From Clitopilus passeckerianus (taxonomy: Eukaryota; Basidiomycota; Agaricomycetes; Agaricales; Entolomataceae), in contig CALYLX010000032.1 of assembly GCA_944990035.1 (NCBI GenBank), positions 62,001 through 126,000 on the forward strand: a stretch of 64,000 nt of DNA, in the 5' to 3' direction. Made by a program: the position numbers and the translations under genes. Shown piece after piece: positions 35,641-47,183 of this stretch. Position 1 is the first letter of the stretch. Each line of letters opens with the position of its first letter. Below the pieces are notes generated by a model. It was not told where the DNA came from. It ran no database searches and was given only the letters and a program-made list of their open reading frames with translations.

Positions 35641-37505
35641 TCATCGAACCATCGCCAATATCCTCTGATAGTCCTCGCAGACGCTCTGGAAAGTCTCCTC
35701 TAATTTCTCCAGGCGCTCTTCTTTCTCCAGTTGAGCGAGTACCTCCTACAAGCTAGTCAGCAATGGAAGTAAGTATGGTATATGCCAGACAACTCACGAA
35801 ATTGAACCGGTACAGCCTCTCTTTCACCTGTAGCCTATACGCTCGCAGCGCTCTGGCGTCCGACGGATCCAAATGAAGTAAGATCAACATCTCAATGAGA
35901 CGCTGGAATTGTCGCTATACCCAAAGCAATCAGATTACAATATCAACAACTTTGCGAAGGAAACGTACCCCAGCTATCTTGAGGTTAATCCTCGTCTTCT
36001 CTGCCCAGACCTTGTCGGTGGGTGGCCCAATTTTCCCCTTTGCAGTAACCGCCGAATCTCCACCACGGCCACTTCTGCCGGAACGACCAACCCCGCCAAC
36101 GCGCCCTCCGCCATGAGATACGGCGCCGGTTCCAAATGCCTCTTCCTTGAATCTGGCATCGGTGAGGAGTAGCTTGAGGTCATTCCTATCCCGGAGGTCT
36201 TCGAATGCTTCAGCGGGGTCCTCAACGGTCAATTCTGCGATTTGGGGTTTTGAGAGGATCCATTGATAAATTGCGTTGTAGAGTTCGGCTGGGAAGTGAT
36301 AAGAATCTTGAGAAAGAAATAGTGGAGAGCAAGCTTACATCCGTGGCCTTGGTGTTGGTAGGGAGTAAGGATAACAAATTGACTGGCAGAGGATGAATCA
36401 GTATGTTTTCAATGTAGGCTGCTTGAAGAGGACCATACCTCAGTCGCAGACGAGTCTTCTCCGGGAAAAAGTAGAACGGATACAAAGTCGAGTAGCCGAT
36501 GAAATGGTAGGTCTCAACGGTGGGATCACCCTTCCTTTTGCGCTTCTCGTACCTATTCCAATCGTGTTAATAGAACCCAACAAGAAAACACGGAGAACCG
36601 ACAATGTAACAAACTCCCAGATGTCTTCGTCTTCGTCGATGTATGATCCTCCTTCAATGTATAGTAGAATGAAGATTTGCATCCTGCGGTGATACTCCTT
36701 GAAGCCAGGTGTAGCCCATGTTGCCTAAGCGGTAGGCAAAATAAGCCTTAATTCCAGAAGCAGCTGGCGAATCTGGACTCACATGGTATGCCTCAAAAAC
36801 TACCGTATCTTCGCTTGCTGGGTCTAGTGTTCCGCTGGCTGCTACTCCTTTGCCCTTTCCGGAAGAAGATCCTGGTACAGGACGTGTATAGCTGTGGATT
36901 AGGTCACCAAGAGGCTTGAACGTGAGCGCATCCTTTTCGACTGCTTCAAGGAACTCTGATTCCTCCGTGTAGTAATCTAAGAGGGAGTCGTTCAGCAGAC
37001 GTAATGTATGTTGTAGAACATAGACTGACTCGGTGGTATGAAGTTGCGAAGTGTTCCTTCTGGATCGTCCACAGTGGAAGATGTGCCCAGCTTCTCTGCA
37101 AAGTCCACTTTCAGGTATTGTGCCAGAGAACCTGAGGCAAAGCAAAGCTAGAGAGTGTCAGATACATAAAGGAGGACAAGTAGAAGATTAGCTGGGCTAA
37201 CTCACGTCGATTGAGAGGTCTTGGTAGCCATATATTTTCTCGTCTTCCCCGTAAATCTAGAGCGCGCCAAGTTCATGAGTATCGATGTAGCACGTCCAAA
37301 GGAGCTCATAGGTCCGCTTACTGGGTATGTGAAGGTTGGATGAAAGCCCTCATAGGTTTCATTATCCCCCAGTACTTCCTTGTCCACTTCTGCCCTGACT
37401 ACGCAGGGACAACTGGATAAGCACAGTGCCCCTGTGAATGGATCTGTGAGGCTCACCAAGTGAAAGTGTAAGGGCCTCGTTTGAGTCAGAAGTCCAGTCT
37501 GCCAT
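35641..37505 (-). CDS. HAT1: Histone acetyltransferase type B catalytic subunit
   Basis: Eleven exons (high to low): 37505-37457, 37398-37322, 37256-37206, 37147-37030, 36976-36783, 36724-36603, 36552-36439, 36382-36339, 36288-35969, 35914-35798, 35745-35641; 1311 nt, 436 aa. Hat1 acetylates newly made histone H4 (K5/K12) before deposition. Family marks: FHPTFTYPIYGEDEKIYGYQ, the substrate-side strand IFILLYIEGGSYIDEDE, and the acetyl-CoA loop QFVILTPYQHQGHGSELYN, followed by ELTVEDPAEAFEDLRDRND. A Gly/Arg/Ser-rich insertion (about residues 300-335) separates the core from the C-terminal helical part. ATG at 37505 (MADWTSDSNEAL) is used; the frame is open further upstream but only from a GTG. 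The first intron's acceptor is GCGTAG at 37399, because the CAG upstream leads to a stop. Confidence 0.93.
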
Positions 37506-38721
37506 GGTCGACGAGCTTGCCACCGCCGGGCCCGACGTCGAGGTTGATTGCGAGGAGAAGGCTTGAAACTGAGCCACCCTCAGCGCGAAGGCGCCTGACG
37601 CGTTGTTGACTGATATTTGTTCTCACTTAGGCCTCGCTCTGGCAGTTCACATTTACACTGGCAATATTATGGTTCCAATCAGGTCGCTGCCGGCGGAGCA
37701 CTGTTACCTCCAATGAACCTGTGGACAGTTTAAGGGAGGCCATGTGGCCAGATGCTGTCAGTTCTAACTTCCACGTGAGTTCGTTCTTGTGGATCCCGAA
37801 AGGTTGAACAGCTTCCGTGATGAATCAGTTAATTACCACCACTTCTTTCCTTCTGTAAACCAAGGCCAGTCGATTTGTCGAAAGTAGATATCCCTAATTC
37901 TGACTTCTCTACAGCTTCAGCTTGGTGGGGCGCTCGGGGTATGGTGCAGCTCGCGTTCTTGGATTCTTTCTCACCAACGAAGAGTTAATCCAACGTAGTA
38001 AATGGCGCGAAGACGAGGAAGACGAAGCCGCAGGCGAAATCCGCGAACCATTGACTATCTGCCCCTGCTGAAAGACTTGGAGAAGTTATGGGTTAAACTT
38101 GGTCTACCTGAAGAAGCTAAACCGGAATGGCACTCTCTGTACCCAGAATGATTCTTCGACTCTGACTGATTTCGATCTTCTCGTTTGCCCGCCGCACTCG
38201 TGTGACAAAGGAATACGTGTTTGTATTGTAATGGCTAAACCACGAAATCGGAATAAAAATGTTATTGTATCTCAAATCGTTCAGGGCATACGAATACCCG
38301 ATCCTGCCCGTTTCCAGTCTGGTTCTGAACGAGAATGTATGCAAATCATGGGTATAGTGACTATATTCCACATCTTCCAAAACGTCCATGAGTACAATCG
38401 GTTGTTGTATATTCAGTGGCGCATGTCCAACACAATCAGTGCTTTCCCGGTGGCGGGTTATATATCTGACTAGGACCAGCCTGAGCCTGCCGTAGATCTG
38501 CTGCCGTTGCAAATCCTAAGATGTAACTCACATGCCTTGCAGGCGGCCACAGTGGCAGCTACCTGAATGGAAAAAAAGCATATTTTCATGATACTAATAG
38601 GACAGTGATCTAAGTTATGTAGTACATTAATATTAGACTGTATATTACAACGTAATAGAATGAGCAGGATGACATTGGTGAGCACAACGAATGAACGAAT
38701 CAAGGAACGAATAGTAATAAA
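37506..38721. other. Intergenic region with a possible small gene
   Basis: Between the HAT1 start and the end of the mitochondrial polymerase gene. Besides the small candidate listed separately, 38160-38720 shows only short open stretches and AT-rich 3'-flank sequence. No repeat or RNA gene recognised. Confidence 0.45.
37820..38071 (+). CDS. Possible small two-exon protein (63 aa)
   Basis: ATG at 37820, exon 37820-37854, donor GTAAAC, branch-like CTGAC, acceptor CTACAG, exon 37915-38071 (TGA). The product has a hydrophobic N-terminus (MNQLITTTSFLLFSLVGRSG), then GYGAARVLGFFLTNEELIQR and an acidic end. It overlaps another open frame (38002-38151, 49 aa, MARRRGRRSRRRNPR… then LLKDLEKLWVKLGLPEEAKPE) that also looks protein-like, so either could be real, or both could be remnants of one frameshifted gene. 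No family recognised. Confidence 0.25.
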
Positions 38722-41700
38722 TTATGGTTGCGAAGGACTTTCTCCCAAAATCCTCTCAACCTCAGCAGCCCAGTCAAAGCCTTCGCCATTACCAATGGGC
38801 GCCGCCTTCTTAGAAGCCTGTTGCTTCCTTGGTCTGCTTCCTGCACCAACCCCACCAGCAAATTTCTTCCCCATCGCCTTCTGCGCCAGGCCCTTCACTT
38901 CACCGAAGTCGGTTGTAGCTTGTGCACGCAAGAATGCAGAGCTGGATGCACGATGCGTCAAGCAATCTGGAGGTGCGTAGCCTTCGAGTGAGCCCACGGG
39001 CGTTGGCTCGGGTTCTGGATCCATAGGTCGACCATCTTTCCACAACGAACCCCCACTTGTCTTCGCCAAGACGGCAGTGATATCCAGACTTTCTCCTGCT
39101 GGAATGACAGTCGGCTGAGATGGCGTTGTACATGGCATATCGACCTCCTTCCTGAGGACCTTGTCGACGTCCACGGCGGAGAAGAAGGCGACGCCTTGGG
39201 GAAGGTCGTCCATGCCGAGTTTATAGGCGAACATGCTTCTTGTCCACAGGTTGGCGATTTGCAGTGCGAGTGCGGCACGGTATCGGTCCTCATCCTTGAC
39301 CAAGTACCGCAGTTCATCGTGAACTGATATCAGGTAGCGAGCCTGGATGTCGTATTTTGCAATGAGGTAATCCATGGAGACGATGAGGAGGTGGAGGTAG
39401 TCGACGCCAGATGATTGCACCACCCAATTGATCCTTGAGGGCATATAGTCAGAGCCAAATTCTGCTGGAAGGTGTTCCTTTGAGAGAGCGTATGTGACCC
39501 CACACCCGAGTGCAGGTGTCTGAGGTCGGTCCGAAAGAGCAATCTCTTCCAGCTTGTTGAACACGAAACTCTCCGTTCCGCCAAACCAAAATTTGCGATC
39601 GAAAATATCGTTACGATGGGTATTCTTGCCCTTTGTTGACGCATACAGATTCTCTGCAAGCTTCTGTGCCTCTTCCGGGGTCATCGTCGCGTTCGCTTGT
39701 AGCAACAGCAGAACTGCATGGCGCATGCCTGCGCCGTAAATCCTGGAGTAGTTGAACACCTTCGCTTGGTCGCGCGAGATACCAAGGATGCTAGCTGTCT
39801 TTGAATGCAAGTCTGTGCCAGCAGCCTTGGTCCCCTCGAGCGTCATCCACCCCAACGCCGTTGCTCCATGCAACCCGAACTGGGCATCCCCCATACAACT
39901 GGAAATCCAAAGCTCCTCCGAGTCGACATCTGCTCCAACGATAGAATATCCTTCGGGTGCACGGACCATTGCTTTGAGTTCAGACCCAACTCTGTTCTTC
40001 TTGGCGTTGCTGGCAGTTAACCAGGTCTTCTCGATCGCTCGTCGGGTGACTGTTCCCATTGTGATGACCTGAGGGAGGATGATTCCCCACTTCTGCTTGG
40101 ATTCGAAGCCCATGTTCAGTGTCTTGTCCTGCCAGAGGACCATTTGGTTGAGAATTCGGTCTCTGGCACTGATCCAATAGCTGCACTGCGCATTCATGTC
40201 CAATGCCTCCTTAGCCTCGTCACCGGGGCTCTTCAGGATACCATCCTGGGCGTACTTCATGAAAGTCTTGCTTAGCGGGCTACCCACGTTCGCCTTTTCG
40301 CCATCCTTGTGAGGGAGTTTGTAGAAGACATAGCCACCACGCAAGACCGCTTCTGATAGTGCATCATCAGCTGGATCGTAGAAAGAGACAGGTGGTGAGC
40401 GGGTGGTGAAGTCGGTGCCATTCGAAGGAACGCGGAAGAGCCAACCGTGCTCGCGCGAGTGGAAGAGGGGAAAACCCCGCCATGATAGACGTAGGAGCAA
40501 AGGGGCAATTCGATTTCGGACGGTGACGTCTAGTGTACCAGGGGCCATGCCTTTCTTAGGCTTTGCTAGCTCCCAGTACCATTTAGGCCAATGAATGGGT
40601 GGCGGTTTGACAGGTTTTGGTTTACGGATTTTCTTGACCTTTTTGCCACCTTCTTCAGAAGCGACTTCAGTAGGTTTCCGATCCAGCTGCCTCAACCAAG
40701 GATCACTGTCAAGCATTTCCTCTGCTTTTGTCAGCACCGCTTTGGCCACCGCCATGAGTTCCTTGACGACATTTTGATCCCTCTCGCCTTGGGAGATGCG
40801 TACGGCGAGATCATGGTAAGGTGAGGTCATCTGTCCGCTGGCTAATAGTGCGCCTGCATGACGAGCAGATAAGATTATGGTTGTCTTTTTGCCCTTGGAT
40901 GTCGATACCCGCTGTATCTCGTCATCGACAACGTAATGCCAGCGCTCCTTGTTGTTGTATTCAAGTGGATGGCCTTCATATTCGAGCCTGAGAAGGCGAG
41001 GGATTATGCGCTCTAGCGAGGCAGTACTGAAGGGATCGGCTGAGATTTCTGCGAACCATCGAGGAACACCGGGTGCTTGAGTGGCTGGAGATTCGATTTC
41101 TGAATCTAGAGCATTATCTTCGACCTAATCAAGCATCAGTATGCGATAAGTCTCAAGCCCAGGGGAGAACAAACCTGGTCGGGAGGAACAATCCCTCTGG
41201 ACTTCCCTGCGACTTTCGGCGTCCAATCGAGTTGACTCAACCAGACGTCCTTCTGCCATTCCTCATCCTTGCCCATCAATCCTTTTGCCAGCTCAGCCAA
41301 ATCCTTCAATTTGCGCTTGACCCCTTCCTCCATCTCCCGATACACCGCTTCCGCGCGTTCAAGATATTTCTCCCATTCCTCGTTAACCGTCAAGAAACTT
41401 GACCCCATCGTTAGAATACCAGCGAATGAAACTGGGTGTGGACATCCAGCCAGGAAGGCTGGAAGTGCAGCAGAGTAGACGCGGTGGGTTACATAGACGT
41501 CGTTGGCGCAGTATGTTAGGTAGTCGATGATATTATCACGAATTTCTTCCCGGGTCAGTTTGCCGAAGTCGTTCCTAATTTCTTTGTCCATGGTGATCCC
41601 ACAATGTAACTTGGCTACGTCCAGCAGGGAGTTCGCAGAAGTGAGGTCCTCCCATCGCTTAGCCGACATTTCGCCGTCACACCCCTCCAGGTCCGGAACT

Positions 41701-42892
41701 TCGTTGTCCTCAGACAAACCTGCCTTAGCTGCCTCGGCGCTAGAGCTAATAGATGGCAGGCTATCCTGCATATTCTGAAGAACACGAAGAAGCTCCTGTT
41801 TCTTGGATTCGTCTGTCTCCGTGAGGATGCGGTTTTCAACCGTTCTCATGAGATCAACCGTGGCTTCCACTGCCTCCTCTTGCTGTTGTACTTCCGTCTC
41901 CTTTGATTTGCGGTACTTCATCCAGGCGGGACGTTGATGAGAGGAGATCCCCTTGACAGCAATGTGAAGAGCCATCGTGTCAATGAATCGATTCTTGGTG
42001 GGATTCAAGCTGTATTCCTCCAATATACGACCTCGGTCATAAGAAACATTGTGTCCAACAATAATGCGAGGGACAGTCGTATCTCCCATTGGTATCAACT
42101 GGCGGGGATCTTCGGTCTCGCCAAGTAGCCATGGAGAAATCCAGCAATACCATCCATTGGGCGAGGCTGCAGTCGCCATGATGGGGAAAGGGGAGTAAGT
42201 GTGCATCGTCTCGACATCGAAAGTAAGCATCTCTTCAGCTTTTCCTTCGTGCATCGGATAAGGGACGTGTTCGCTGAAACTTGACCCGTCTGAACGGTAG
42301 TGATATTTAGTCCAACCACTTTGGATGTCCCAGTCGTCCGGTTGAGGGGGTAGTTCGCATGTAACAAACGACTTGGCAAGGGAAAGCCAGGGCTCCGCTG
42401 CTTGGGCACCAATGCGGTAGAAGTGCTCGAGGAGGTTCGATCCTTGGAGTTGGGGAAGTGTGAAACCGGTGTCAGGGAGGACGGAGCCTTGGGTTGGGTC
42501 AAGTCCATGCATTTCGAGATGTTCTCTCGCGATATGGACATATGAAGAGGGCGGGGTTGGGAAGGAGACGTTCTTGAATATCTGGCCATGCAATTGACGT
42601 GAGAGTAGCTGGACACCAAGGTCGTTTCGCTTGACTGTACAAATTGCAAACGATAAGCTGCTGCAAGCCAGAACATTTTGTAAACCATACCATGCCGTGA
42701 AGCCGGCTGCGTTTCCTTGGCTTTCGAGGAACCAGCTTTCTGCTCTTCGCCTTCCTTTGGTGTTTGCTTACGGCCTGCTGTCTTATTGACAGGCTTTTGG
42801 GCAAGAGCTTGCCATCCCACTGAAGAAGACTGAAACCACCTAGACAGACGAGGATTTGATTGTCTTGAGATTGTAGAGACAGACTGGAGCAT
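38722..42892 (-). CDS. MIP1: Mitochondrial DNA polymerase gamma catalytic subunit
   Basis: Exons 42892-42691, 42634-41175, 41124-38722; 4065 nt, 1354 aa. It replicates mitochondrial DNA. The N-terminus (MLQSVSTISRQSNPRLSRWFQSS) is an Arg/Ser-rich mitochondrial presequence. Proofreading exonuclease motifs are intact: TFDVET (Exo I), IVGHNVSYDR (Exo II), YCANDVYVTH (Exo III). Family A polymerase motifs are intact: VGADVDSEELWIS (A), QAKVFNYSRIYGAG (B), SVHDELRYLV (C). A charged, Glu-rich insertion sits between Exo II and Exo III. The C-terminus extends past motif C by about 180 residues, as in other fungal Mip1 proteins, and contains a basic Gly-rich patch. Introns are restricted to the 5' third; the last exon is 2.4 kb. 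Confidence 0.96.
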
Positions 42893-43188
42893 TGAAAGAC
42901 CATAGAGCGAGAGATATTCTCCCCTAAGCTCAGCGTTGGTGCAGTCGCAAAAGAAGGAAAGTCGCGAGCGACCCTGACTGCGTTACTGCTTTCGGCCAGG
43001 ACGACCGTGAAATCTTTCAAAACGTCAATCAGCACTTTGCTCTTCATTCCCTTCATTCTCAGTAACCAGCCTCAAGGCTACTGGCATGAAAGCCTAAATT
43101 TCTATTGTTTGGAATCAAGGCGAGACGTCAACCGCACTCACAAACCGGACGAGTCGAATCACCACTTTGTCAATGGATGGCGCCCATG
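42893..43188. other. Upstream region of MIP1
   Basis: Roughly 300 bp between the polymerase start and the F-box fragment. No gene; presumably the polymerase promoter. Confidence 0.5.
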
Positions 43189-43400
43189 ATGTACCAGAGT
43201 CGCGTTGCTTGCATTCTAAGGATTGCAGGAGACTCAAATGCGACTGTTTTTGACCCTTGATACTGAGCAAGACCTACCAGATTATGGTGCGGAAACACAA
43301 CGACTCAAAGCTTTACGTGCTGAACAGCTGTTTGACTCTCTGAAGCAGATAAACTTCACCCAGACACGAAGCAACACGCTTATCCCAGAAGGTTCACTGA
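43189..43400 (+). pseudogene. Broken, inverted copy of an F-box gene 5' end
   Basis: Read on the + strand, 43189-43257 encodes QSRVACILRIAGDSNATV after its first codons, matching SQSRIDYILEFAGDSNVVV at the start of the intact F-box protein of 43848-45452 (-). The frame ends in TGA at 43258. In the next frame the similarity resumes: LDTEQDLPDYGAETQRLKALRAEQ against LDVEQELRDYDAEILRIQALRAQR (shown here in pieces). About ten codons are missing between the two parts. So this is a decayed duplicate of the gene's first 60 or so codons, in opposite orientation and about 450 bp from the intact gene's 3' end. The F-box itself is not preserved. Confidence 0.75.
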
Positions 43401-43847
43401 CATGAGGTTCACGGGCGGGACGTTATCTGTTTTAGTGGCCAACGCGATAATCTTGATCCCAGCTCCGAGTCTGAAGTCTTATGGTGACGAGATGGCGACT
43501 ATTATTTCCAAGCCTTGCGTTAACGTGATAATAGTCTTCAACGATCTAGAGTTGACCACAAGGATATTGCCTGAGGCACCTTTCTTCGCAAACCTCATTT
43601 CTGCACTCAGCGTAATCGACTAGTTTTGCCATATGGTCTTCGGTGCCAGTGCTACTGAGATGCGAAGGGTCTGACAATGACACCTACATCGTAAATAAAG
43701 CCCCCACGCCTGTCCATGGTATAATCAATACGCTGGAAGTCAAAAATACCGGGTGTAAACCGAATGCGTCCCGCAGATATTGAAACAGGTAAGTAAAAAA
43801 AACTCCACCACTATGAAGGGATAAAGTTCGTCAGATAACCAACCACG

Positions 43848-45452
43848 CTATTCTGCCAGGTGGCGAGAAATACCCAACCACATCTGAATCTCGATGTCCA
43901 CATCGTACTCTTCCATTACTGCAAGCCGTCGAGCTTCTTCTTCCTGTCGATTTCGATTCGTACGCAGCATGCCATCGTTAAATAACCCTTGAACCACTCG
44001 AATTGCGGTATGATTTTTGTTCCCCCATGATTGCCCCCTCCGAACGAATCGACGCTGGAGAGTGTCGACGAAATCGAGTGGAGACATGGCAAAGTGGCAT
44101 CTGAAAACCTCAAGGTTCGGAAGAAGATCCCCGTCTGCAATCAAGTCCAGGACCGGCTGATCGAGGATCGTCCTATTTTGAAGTTCTCGAACTGTTGGTA
44201 GGAGTTGAAGGAATTGGATAAATGGAGGGCGTCTTATTGTCACTATATCCCACTCTGATAGGGGCTCAATAAACCTTTCAAGGGTGCAAGAGGAGCGAGC
44301 GATAAGGGAGTTAATGTACTCGAATATATCTTCTGCACCGTTTTCGAAGATCAGCTCCTTTAATGAAGGGAGGTGTAGCATTGTGATGAATTGTTCACGA
44401 GAATGATGTAGGTTGAGCATCAACTTCTTCAACCGCGGAAGGGTGACGGGGTGTGGGGGTGTATTAAAGCTGTCGTCTGTTTCACTGTTGTCATGGCCGC
44501 CAAAACGAATACAACAATCTTCGAGATTGTCGCATCGACCAAGAATTGAGATCATCTCGGTCCAGGAGGCCGAAGACAGGCCAGAGGTTATAGCATCCAG
44601 GGTGAGGGTATTGATCTGTGTCCAGGGAAAGTTTCGGTTCAGAGAACGGAAGAGGCATTTTCCAACCAGCTCCAAATATTGGAGCTGGGGTGATGGAGAG
44701 AAAACTTCAGATTGCTGGTAGGAAGCGACAGTCGCATCGTAATCATGGTGGTCTCTGGCGTACGCCAAATGGTGTAATTCTAGACTAGAAAGTAACGGGA
44801 AACTCCCTGGAAGGGCGAACAGCTCCGCGAACCCTGACATGAGATTGAATTTGAGGGTGAGTTCTGTCAGACGAAATGAGTAGGGGACTATGAGTTCTCG
44901 GATGGAATATCCTGGGAGGACGGCTGATTGCTCAGGACCAACCCGGACCTCGATGCGCAGAGGTCCAGAAACCGGTAGCACATAGGATGCGCAGTGAAGT
45001 CTCCTCTTCCATTCCTCCTCACTGACCTGTCGGTGGGTCCATGCTCCGCAGGTGACTCGGATGTCACTCCATAGCTGCGAGCAACTGAGAGCAGCTTGTC
45101 GCCAAGACGAGCAAACTTGACGAAACCTCCATGGCCCACGGTATAGCGACAGGGATCGAGGAATCTCCAAAACATCCTCTGCTAACTCAGATAAGGAGTG
45201 GATGAATATTTTGGTCAAGATCTCGAGAGGAAGTTTCTTGTGAGGAGCAATTGCTCGATGGAGTTTCTCCAGACAAATGGCCCTTTGAGCGCGTAGAGCT
45301 TGGATTCGAAGGATTTCTGCATCGTAATCGCGTAGCTCTTGCTCAACATCCAGGATTGAGCGCCGAACCAGGGTTTCATCATCAGGGGTGGGGACAACTA
45401 CGTTTGAATCTCCTGCAAATTCTAGGATATAATCGATGCGACTTTGCGACAT
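43848..45452 (-). CDS. F-box protein with leucine-rich-like C-terminal region
   Basis: Single exon, 534 aa, ATG at 45452. After an N-terminal coiled-coil-like segment (VEQELRDYDAEILRIQALRAQR) comes an F-box-like motif HKKLPLEILTKIFIHSL (about residues 70-90), then WRFRQVCSSWRQAALSCSQLW, as in the large mushroom family of F-box proteins. The rest is a series of Leu-rich strands (LTELTLKFNL, LSSLELHHLAY, LQYLELVGKC, LEDCCIRFGG, LKKLMLNLHH, LKELIFENG), probably an LRR-like solenoid. Such proteins recruit substrates to SCF ubiquitin ligases; the substrate is unknown. A broken, inverted partial copy lies at 43189-43400. Confidence 0.85.
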   Translation of the reverse strand: MSQSRIDYILEFAGDSNVVVPTPDDETLVRRSILDVEQELRDYDAEILRIQALRAQRAICLEKLHRAIAPHKKLPLEILTKIFIHSLSELAEDVLEIPRSLSLYRGPWRFRQVCSSWRQAALSCSQLWSDIRVTCGAWTHRQVSEEEWKRRLHCASYVLPVSGPLRIEVRVGPEQSAVLPGYSIRELIVPYSFRLTELTLKFNLMSGFAELFALPGSFPLLSSLELHHLAYARDHHDYDATVASYQQSEVFSPSPQLQYLELVGKCLFRSLNRNFPWTQINTLTLDAITSGLSSASWTEMISILGRCDNLEDCCIRFGGHDNSETDDSFNTPPHPVTLPRLKKLMLNLHHSREQFITMLHLPSLKELIFENGAEDIFEYINSLIARSSCTLERFIEPLSEWDIVTIRRPPFIQFLQLLPTVRELQNRTILDQPVLDLIADGDLLPNLEVFRCHFAMSPLDFVDTLQRRFVRRGQSWGNKNHTAIRVVQGLFNDGMLRTNRNRQEEEARRLAVMEEYDVDIEIQMWLGISRHLAE

Positions 45453-45584
45453 GCCACTGTCGGGGGCTGTTCGAAGAGGAGTTCAGTTGACCCAGAGAGG
45501 TGCGCGCGTCAAGATTCCGTCATGGCTAATTTCACGTTCCGATGTTGTAGATACTGACCCATTTAACGGGCTAAGTTTGCTGAA

Positions 45585-45680
45585 GTCACTTTGCCGGAGT
45601 GGTTAACGGGATCGCCTGCTATTCCAGTAGCATTTAGCGGTTGCTCTTTGAGCGCGTGTGTTCGAATCGCACAGGTGACG
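45585..45680 (+). tRNA. tRNA-Ser (anticodon GCT) with 14-nt intron
   Basis: Acceptor stem GTCACTT/AGGTGAC (7 pairs, one G-T) with discriminator G at 45680. D-stem CCG/CGG with loop GAGTGGTTAA; anticodon stem ATCGC/GCGGT; loop C-T-GCT-A-A. The anticodon GCT is 45618-45620. The intron 45622-45635 lies after position 37, the canonical site, and contains AGTAGC, which can pair with the anticodon loop. The long variable arm (GCTC/GAGC) fits a class II tRNA, and the T-arm GTGTG-TTCGAAT-CGCAC is complete. CCA is not encoded. Seven T follow. Confidence 0.93.
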
Positions 45681-45681
45681 A

Positions 45682-45688
45682 TTTTTTT
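45682..45688 (+). terminator. RNA polymerase III terminator
   Basis: A run of seven T starting two bases after the tRNA-Ser 3' end. Confidence 0.85.
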
Positions 45689-45888
45689 GATCCTTCTCAA
45701 TACCTTGCTAGACTCTTGACTGCTCAGTGCTGGCCCAGAATCATAGATTGATCCAGTTATCGCACCAACATCGCGGCTAGATCGGCTAAACAATGAACCC
45801 TGCATTTTTTGAGATAGGTCTGGCAATAACAACCGAATAATGATACAGATTCCAGAAATTTTGTATCCTAAAGGAGCGCAGTTCAAGT

Positions 45889-47183
45889 TCAGGCCTTTGT
45901 GGCTTCAGCAACGAACCCGTTCATGTAGTTGACAGCTTGATCTGTCCACTCCGGAGTGACGGCGTTGTAGAGAGAGACACGGATACCTAAAAGTTCAAGG
46001 TTAGCCATTGGCCAAATTACTTGAGAAGGAATGGCAGACCTCCGACTGAGCGATGTCCCTTCAATCCGCTGAGGCCGCGCTCGGCAGCACCAGCCAGGAA
46101 CTTGGCTTCAGCACCCTCACCGTGGATGCCAAAGACGATGTTCATCCAGCTTCCAGCCGACTCACTGACCTTGGCCTGGAAGATACCCTTCTCCTCACCA
46201 TCCCTTAAAGCCTTGTAGACCTTTTCCTTCTTCGCCTTGTTCATCTCCTCGTAGACATTCAAGCCACCCTGCTGTTTGATCCTCCTCAAGACCAAACCAG
46301 CGACGTAGATCGCGAATACGCAAGGCGTGTTGGGCATGGATTCATTGTCGGCATGGGGCTTGTACGCCAAGCTAATAGGGCAAGGGATACCACCGAGCTG
46401 AGCTGCAGCGTTGACATCGACGATGCAATCTTTGCGGATGATGATGATAGTGAGACCAGCGGGACCAAGGTTCTTTTGCGCACCGGCGTAGATAATAGCG
46501 TGGTCGGCCAATCGGGGAATGGGGCGGGACATGAACGAGGAGGAGTAATCCGCCACAAGGGGCCAGAGTTGACCGTCCTGGGGAAGAAGGTGGAAGGGGA
46601 ACAGCGACCTGTCGGTGGTGGTGTCTTGGCCCACGTCGACTTTAGCGAACTGTGTGCCAGACACAGTTTCATTCTCGCAGTAGTAGATTAGGGCTGGGTT
46701 CTTGGAAAACTTGTAGGAATCATGAGGAGGGAGGTTGTCGAATGATTTCCCGTCCTTCGAGTGAACCCTTGAATCAGCAGCGATGTTAACGCTGTTTCCT
46801 TTGGCCAATCTGCCTGCTTCCTTGTGTGCGGCAGTCGACCACGAGCCGGTGAGGACGTAATCCAAGTTTCGCTCCTCTTCCTTCAAATCAGGATAGAGAA
46901 GGCGATGCCTGGCAAGCATGTTTAGGACGACGGCGGAGAACTGTCCAGTTCCACCACCTTGCATGAAGAGGATCTCATGGGTTTCTGGAACTTGGAGCTG
47001 TTCACGGATGAGTTGGTTGGTTTCACGGAGGTAGGCGGTGAACTCTTTCGAACGGTGAGAGATCTCGGCAATTCCGATACCTGTACCGTTGAAGTTGATC
47101 AAGCCCTGGGTGGCTTCTTGGAGAACAGATTCGGGGAGGGCAGAGGGCCCAGCGCTGAAGTTGGCAATGCGTCCTTCGGGCAT
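45889..47183 (-). CDS. SER1: Phosphoserine aminotransferase
   Basis: Exons 47183-46040 and 45986-45889; 1242 nt, 413 aa. It converts 3-phosphohydroxypyruvate and glutamate to phosphoserine, step two of serine synthesis, using pyridoxal phosphate. Visible marks: start FSAGPSALPESVLQEA, FMQGGGTGQFSAVVLN (PLP phosphate contact), VADYSSSFMSRPI, and the PLP lysine in YAGAQKNLGPAGLTIIII. It ends GLKGHRSVGGIRVSLYNAV, where the join across the intron restores the conserved GGIR-S-YNA block. Cytosolic; no targeting sequence. Confidence 0.96.

Noticed and set aside
46353..46691. Long antisense open frames within phosphoserine aminotransferase, Hsp90 and polymerase exons
   Set aside because: They follow from the codon bias of the real genes on the other strand and have no features of their own.
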